57,140 nucleotides of DNA. It comes from an uncultured Coriobacteriaceae bacterium. GTDB lineage: Bacteria; Actinomycetota; Coriobacteriia; Coriobacteriales; Atopobiaceae. How positions within the stretch are numbered: position 1 is the first letter of the stretch; each line of letters opens with the position of its first letter. A program made the translations under genes and the position numbers. A model generated the notes under the pieces. The model saw only the letters and a list, made by a program, of their open reading frames with translations, was not told where the DNA came from and searched no databases. Shown here piece by piece: positions 54,469 to 57,140 of the stretch. Location of the stretch: assembly GCA_902790135.1 (NCBI GenBank), contig CADAQM010000019.1, forward strand, positions 1-57,140, in the 5' to 3' direction.

Positions 54469-56403
54469 CTACAGCTCCTCGAGCTCGCGCAGCCAGAGCG
54501 CGCTCACAGCGTCGCTGGGCATGCGCAGGTCGCCGCGCGGGCTGACAGCAACCGAGCCCACCTTGGGTCCGTCGGGCAGACAGCTGCGCTTGAACTGCTG
54601 GTTGAAGAAGCGTCGGTAGAACACCTTGAGCCATGCGAGGATGGTCGCAGCGTCGTAGGTGTCGCCCAGCGCGTAGCATGCCAGGCGATAGACCTTGCGC
54701 GGGGTGGAGCCGCGGCGCAGCACCTGATATAGGAAGAAGTCGTGCAGCTCATAGGGTCCCACGAGGTCCTCGGTCTGCTGGGCGATGGTACCGTCCTCGT
54801 TCGCGGGCAGGAGCTCAGGCGAGACCGGGGTGTCGAGCACGTCGTAGAGGATGTCTGCCTCAGCCTCGTTTCCGCAGGTATCGGCCACATAGCGTACCAG
54901 ATGGCGCACGAGCGTCTTGGGCACGCCGCCGTTGACGCCATACATGCTCATGTGGTCGCCGTTGTAGGTGGCCCAACCCAGCGCCAGCTCGGAGAGGTCG
55001 CCGGTACCGATCACCAAACCACCCTCCTGATTGGCGATGTCCATGATGATTTGCGTGCGCTCGCGCGCCTGGCTGTTCTCGTAGGTGACGTCGTGGATGG
55101 ACTCGTCGTGCCCGATGTCAGCAAAGTGCTGGCGCACTGCCGCTGCGATGGAGACCTCGCGCAGCTGGACACCCAACGCATCTGCCAGCGTGGTCGCGTT
55201 ACCGTGGGTTCGCTCGGTGGTGCCGAAGCCCGGCATGGTCACCGCGATGATGCCCTGGCGGTCGAGTCCGAGCAAGTCAAAGGCGCGCACGGTCACGAGC
55301 AAGGCCAGCGTCGAGTCGAGACCGCCGGAGATGCCAATCACCGCACAAGAGCTGCGGGTGTGGTCGAGACGCTTGGCGAGGCCGAAGGCCTGGATCGAGA
55401 AGACGTCCTCGCAGCGTGCGTCGCGCTCGGCGCCATCGGACGGCACGAAGGGATGAGGGTCAACATGGCGCGTGAGCTGCGTCTTCGTGCGTCCGAGCGT
55501 GAACTCGGCGTCGTAGTAGTCGGGTCCGCCCGCCATGCCGGGGGCAGCCACCTGGAAGGTGGACATGCGCATGCGCTCCTGCACGATGCCGGACACGTCA
55601 ATCTCGCTCACGGCGTTGCCTGCGCCAAAGGGCTCGGACTCGGCGAGCAGCCTGCCGTCTTCTGCAATCATGTTGTGGCCCGCAAAGACCACGTCGGTCG
55701 TGGACTCGCCCCAGCCGGCGCTGGTGTACACGTAGCCGCAGACCAGTCGTGCACTCTGCCCCACTACCAACTGGCGACGGTAGGCTGCCTTACCCACGAT
55801 GGCATTGGAGGCAGAGAGGTTGACAATGACCGTCGCGCCAGCCAGGGCATGGGCGATGGATGGCGGGTTGGGCGCCCACAGGTCCTCGCAGATCTCGGCG
55901 GCGACTATCAGCTCGGGCATGCTCTTGCAATGCAGCAAGATGTTGGTGCCAAAGGGGACTGGCTCCTCCTGCGAGACGTCGATAAGGCCAAAGTCGTCGG
56001 GGGTCGCGGGCGTAAAGTGGCGCAGCTCGTAGAACTCGTTGTAGTTGGGTACGTGAACCTTGGGGATGAGCGCCAGGATTTCGCCCGCGCATAGGGCGGC
56101 GGCGCAGTTGTAGAGCTTGCCGTTCAAGCGCCAAGGCACGCCCACAAAGATGAGGGCGTCGAGTTCAGCCGTCTGGTCGGCGATGCTGAAGAGTCCCCGT
56201 TGGGCCGCGTCGAGCAGCGCGTCCTGCCAGAACAGGTCCTCGCAGGTATAGCCCGTGATGCAAAGCTCGGGAAGGACGATGACCTTTGCCCCGTCGCTGC
56301 AGGCGTCCTCGCACTCCGACACGATCTGCGTGACGTTGTAGCTCACGTCGGCGACGCGAATCTTGGGGGTCTTGGCAGCAACTTTTACGAATCCATCGCG
56401 CAT
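54469..56403 (-). CDS. nadE: Glutamine-dependent NAD+ synthetase
   Basis: 644-aa two-domain NadE that makes NAD+ from nicotinate adenine dinucleotide with glutamine as nitrogen source. The N-terminal nitrilase domain (1 to about 300) has Glu in LPELCITGYTCEDLF near 45, Lys in IPKVHVPNYNEFYE near 115, and nucleophile Cys in AAEICEDLW near 173. The C-terminal synthetase has the PP-loop GISGGLDSTLALL near 361-373 and TGDLSELALGW near 472-482. ATG 56403 has AGGAG upstream. It is convergent with the amidohydrolase. Confidence 0.96.
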   Translation of the reverse strand: MRDGFVKVAAKTPKIRVADVSYNVTQIVSECEDACSDGAKVIVLPELCITGYTCEDLFWQDALLDAAQRGLFSIADQTAELDALIFVGVPWRLNGKLYNCAAALCAGEILALIPKVHVPNYNEFYELRHFTPATPDDFGLIDVSQEEPVPFGTNILLHCKSMPELIVAAEICEDLWAPNPPSIAHALAGATVIVNLSASNAIVGKAAYRRQLVVGQSARLVCGYVYTSAGWGESTTDVVFAGHNMIAEDGRLLAESEPFGAGNAVSEIDVSGIVQERMRMSTFQVAAPGMAGGPDYYDAEFTLGRTKTQLTRHVDPHPFVPSDGAERDARCEDVFSIQAFGLAKRLDHTRSSCAVIGISGGLDSTLALLVTVRAFDLLGLDRQGIIAVTMPGFGTTERTHGNATTLADALGVQLREVSIAAAVRQHFADIGHDESIHDVTYENSQARERTQIIMDIANQEGGLVIGTGDLSELALGWATYNGDHMSMYGVNGGVPKTLVRHLVRYVADTCGNEAEADILYDVLDTPVSPELLPANEDGTIAQQTEDLVGPYELHDFFLYQVLRRGSTPRKVYRLACYALGDTYDAATILAWLKVFYRRFFNQQFKRSCLPDGPKVGSVAVSPRGDLRMPSDAVSALWLRELEEL

Positions 56404-56485
56404 GGCGGCTCCTAGCCTTGGGTGTACCTAGCTACCCATGGTAAAGGAAACCGACCATTGAGGACGGTTCCTTTTGGTCTGTTGC

Positions 56486-56510
56486 GGGACGACACGTCCC
56501 CTTGTCACAT
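56486..56510. repeat. Related short motif upstream of groES
   Basis: A GACACGTCCCCTTGTCACAT block lies in the 259-bp gap between nadE and groES. It shares TGTCACAT with the repeats at 28061 and 54435. A hairpin of AAAGGAAACCG with CGGTTCCTTT and a TTTT run lies just before it (about 56442-56476). I see no CIRCE or HAIR operator in the region. Confidence 0.35.
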
Positions 56511-56662
56511 CTGATACCAGAAAATCTAAGTGCGTCTTTGAAGATTTCTCTAATCTCGCGTTATTGTGCGCCATTGTGGGTATAGTTCCAAACGTTGGCT
56601 AAGCGGCTCATCACACGCCGCACGTTAGGCGCCGCATGGCGCATATAAAGGAGGTTTCGAGC

Positions 56663-56953
56663 ATGACTCTTAAGCCACTGGGCGATCGCGTTCTCGTCAA
56701 GCCCGCTCCCAAGGAGGAGAAGACTTCTACCGGCCTGTACATTTCCTCTGGTGCACAGGAGAAGCCGCAGAAGGGCGAGGTCATCGCCGTCGGCGCTGGC
56801 AAGCTCAACGACAAGGGCGAGCGCATTGCCATCGATGTCCAGGTGGGCGACCAGGTCTACTATGGCAAGTTCGGCGGCAACGAGGTCAAGGTCGACGGTG
56901 AGGACTACCTGCTCCTCCGCGCCGATGACATCTACGCCATCATCATCGACTAG
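56663..56953 (+). CDS. groES: Co-chaperonin GroES
   Basis: 96-aa GroES, the lid of the GroEL folding chamber. LKPLGDRVLVKPAPKEEKTSTGLYI and the mobile-loop region after it, GEVIAVGAGKLNDKGER and YAIIID at the end match the family. ATG 56663 has an AAAGGAGG site. groEL follows 43 bp later, with a hairpin in between. Confidence 0.97.
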   Translation: MTLKPLGDRVLVKPAPKEEKTSTGLYISSGAQEKPQKGEVIAVGAGKLNDKGERIAIDVQVGDQVYYGKFGGNEVKVDGEDYLLLRADDIYAIIID

Positions 56954-56957
56954 CAGT

Positions 56958-56982
56958 CGTACGTCCCGTTCGTACGCTTTTT
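56958..56982 (+). terminator. Hairpin with U-run between groES and groEL
   Basis: CGTACG (56958-56963) pairs with CGTACG (56971-56976) and is followed by CTTTTT. It is a weak terminator-like structure 5 bp after the groES stop and 14 bp before the groEL start, so it could act as an attenuator or RNA-processing site that sets the GroES:GroEL ratio. Confidence 0.45.
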
Positions 56983-56990
56983 GGAGGTAA

Positions 56991-57140
<150 letters not shown>

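Noticed and set aside
56404..56662. CIRCE or HAIR operator upstream of groES
   Set aside because: Neither consensus nor a close match was found by eye on either strand.

Overview
The window is about 57 kb of a high-GC Gram-positive chromosome. The gene content (secA-prfB-ftsE-ftsX-rnr-smpB order, a single-polypeptide TsaB-RimI-TsaD fusion, a SARP-type regulator, frequent GTG/TTG starts and strong GC codon bias) suggests Coriobacteriia, most likely the Atopobiaceae/Olsenella group. The taxon is an inference from memory of gene order, not from a search. The window opens in the 3' end of a 5S rRNA and closes inside groEL.

Layout. (1) 1-3.5 kb: 5S rRNA end, a strong hairpin, an AT-rich spacer and a large AAA/SARP-type regulator. 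(2) 3.6-13.8 kb: secretion, translation and division genes (secA, prfB, ftsE, ftsX, rnr, a TPR protein, smpB, a flavin reductase). (3) 13.8-14.6 kb: tmRNA gene on the minus strand, its terminator, a palindrome-rich element carrying a second copy of the tmRNA 3' end, and a tiny rubredoxin-like gene. (4) 14.7-20 kb: patatin-like hydrolase, rplM-rpsI, glmM, a HAD phosphatase, a membrane-anchored polysaccharide deacetylase. (5) 20-28 kb: carbohydrate and fermentation genes: a mannitol-type PTS permease broken in its IIA domain, divergent from an L-sorbose-1-phosphate-reductase-like dehydrogenase, then a DeoR regulator, adhE and a small-molecule kinase. (6) 28-31 kb: glmS preceded by a glmS ribozyme, then a divergent acpS. 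(7) 31-42 kb, minus strand and visibly AT-richer: an 11-gene surface polysaccharide cluster (WbqC-like, ATP-grasp, GT4, Wzy-like polymerase, GT2, Ig-like anchored protein, Wzz-like, pectate-lyase-like lipoprotein, Wzx flippase, DegT aminotransferase, GT2). (8) 42.5-49.3 kb: nnr, alr, family 4 uracil-DNA glycosylase, tsaE and the TsaB-RimI-TsaD fusion. (9) 49.3-57.1 kb: a tandem repeat, a three-gene polar amino acid ABC importer, an amidohydrolase, nadE, groES and the start of groEL.

How parts connect. glmM and glmS supply UDP-GlcNAc precursors for wall and surface glycans; alr supplies D-Ala. TsaE plus the fused TsaB/TsaD would make t6A on tRNA. SmpB and tmRNA lie about 0.8 kb apart and form the trans-translation pair. 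The PTS/dehydrogenase/DeoR/AdhE block looks like hexitol uptake and fermentation, although the transporter appears damaged.

Most worth a second look: the glmS ribozyme in an actinobacterium; the tmRNA whose 5' acceptor strand does not pair with its 3' strand, next to a hairpin element with a duplicated tmRNA end; RF2 with Ser-Pro-Thr in place of Ser-Pro-Phe; AcpS lacking both usual metal-ligand residues; the mtlA internal deletion/frameshift; the acidic N-terminal extension on FtsE; and the composition of the polysaccharide cluster.
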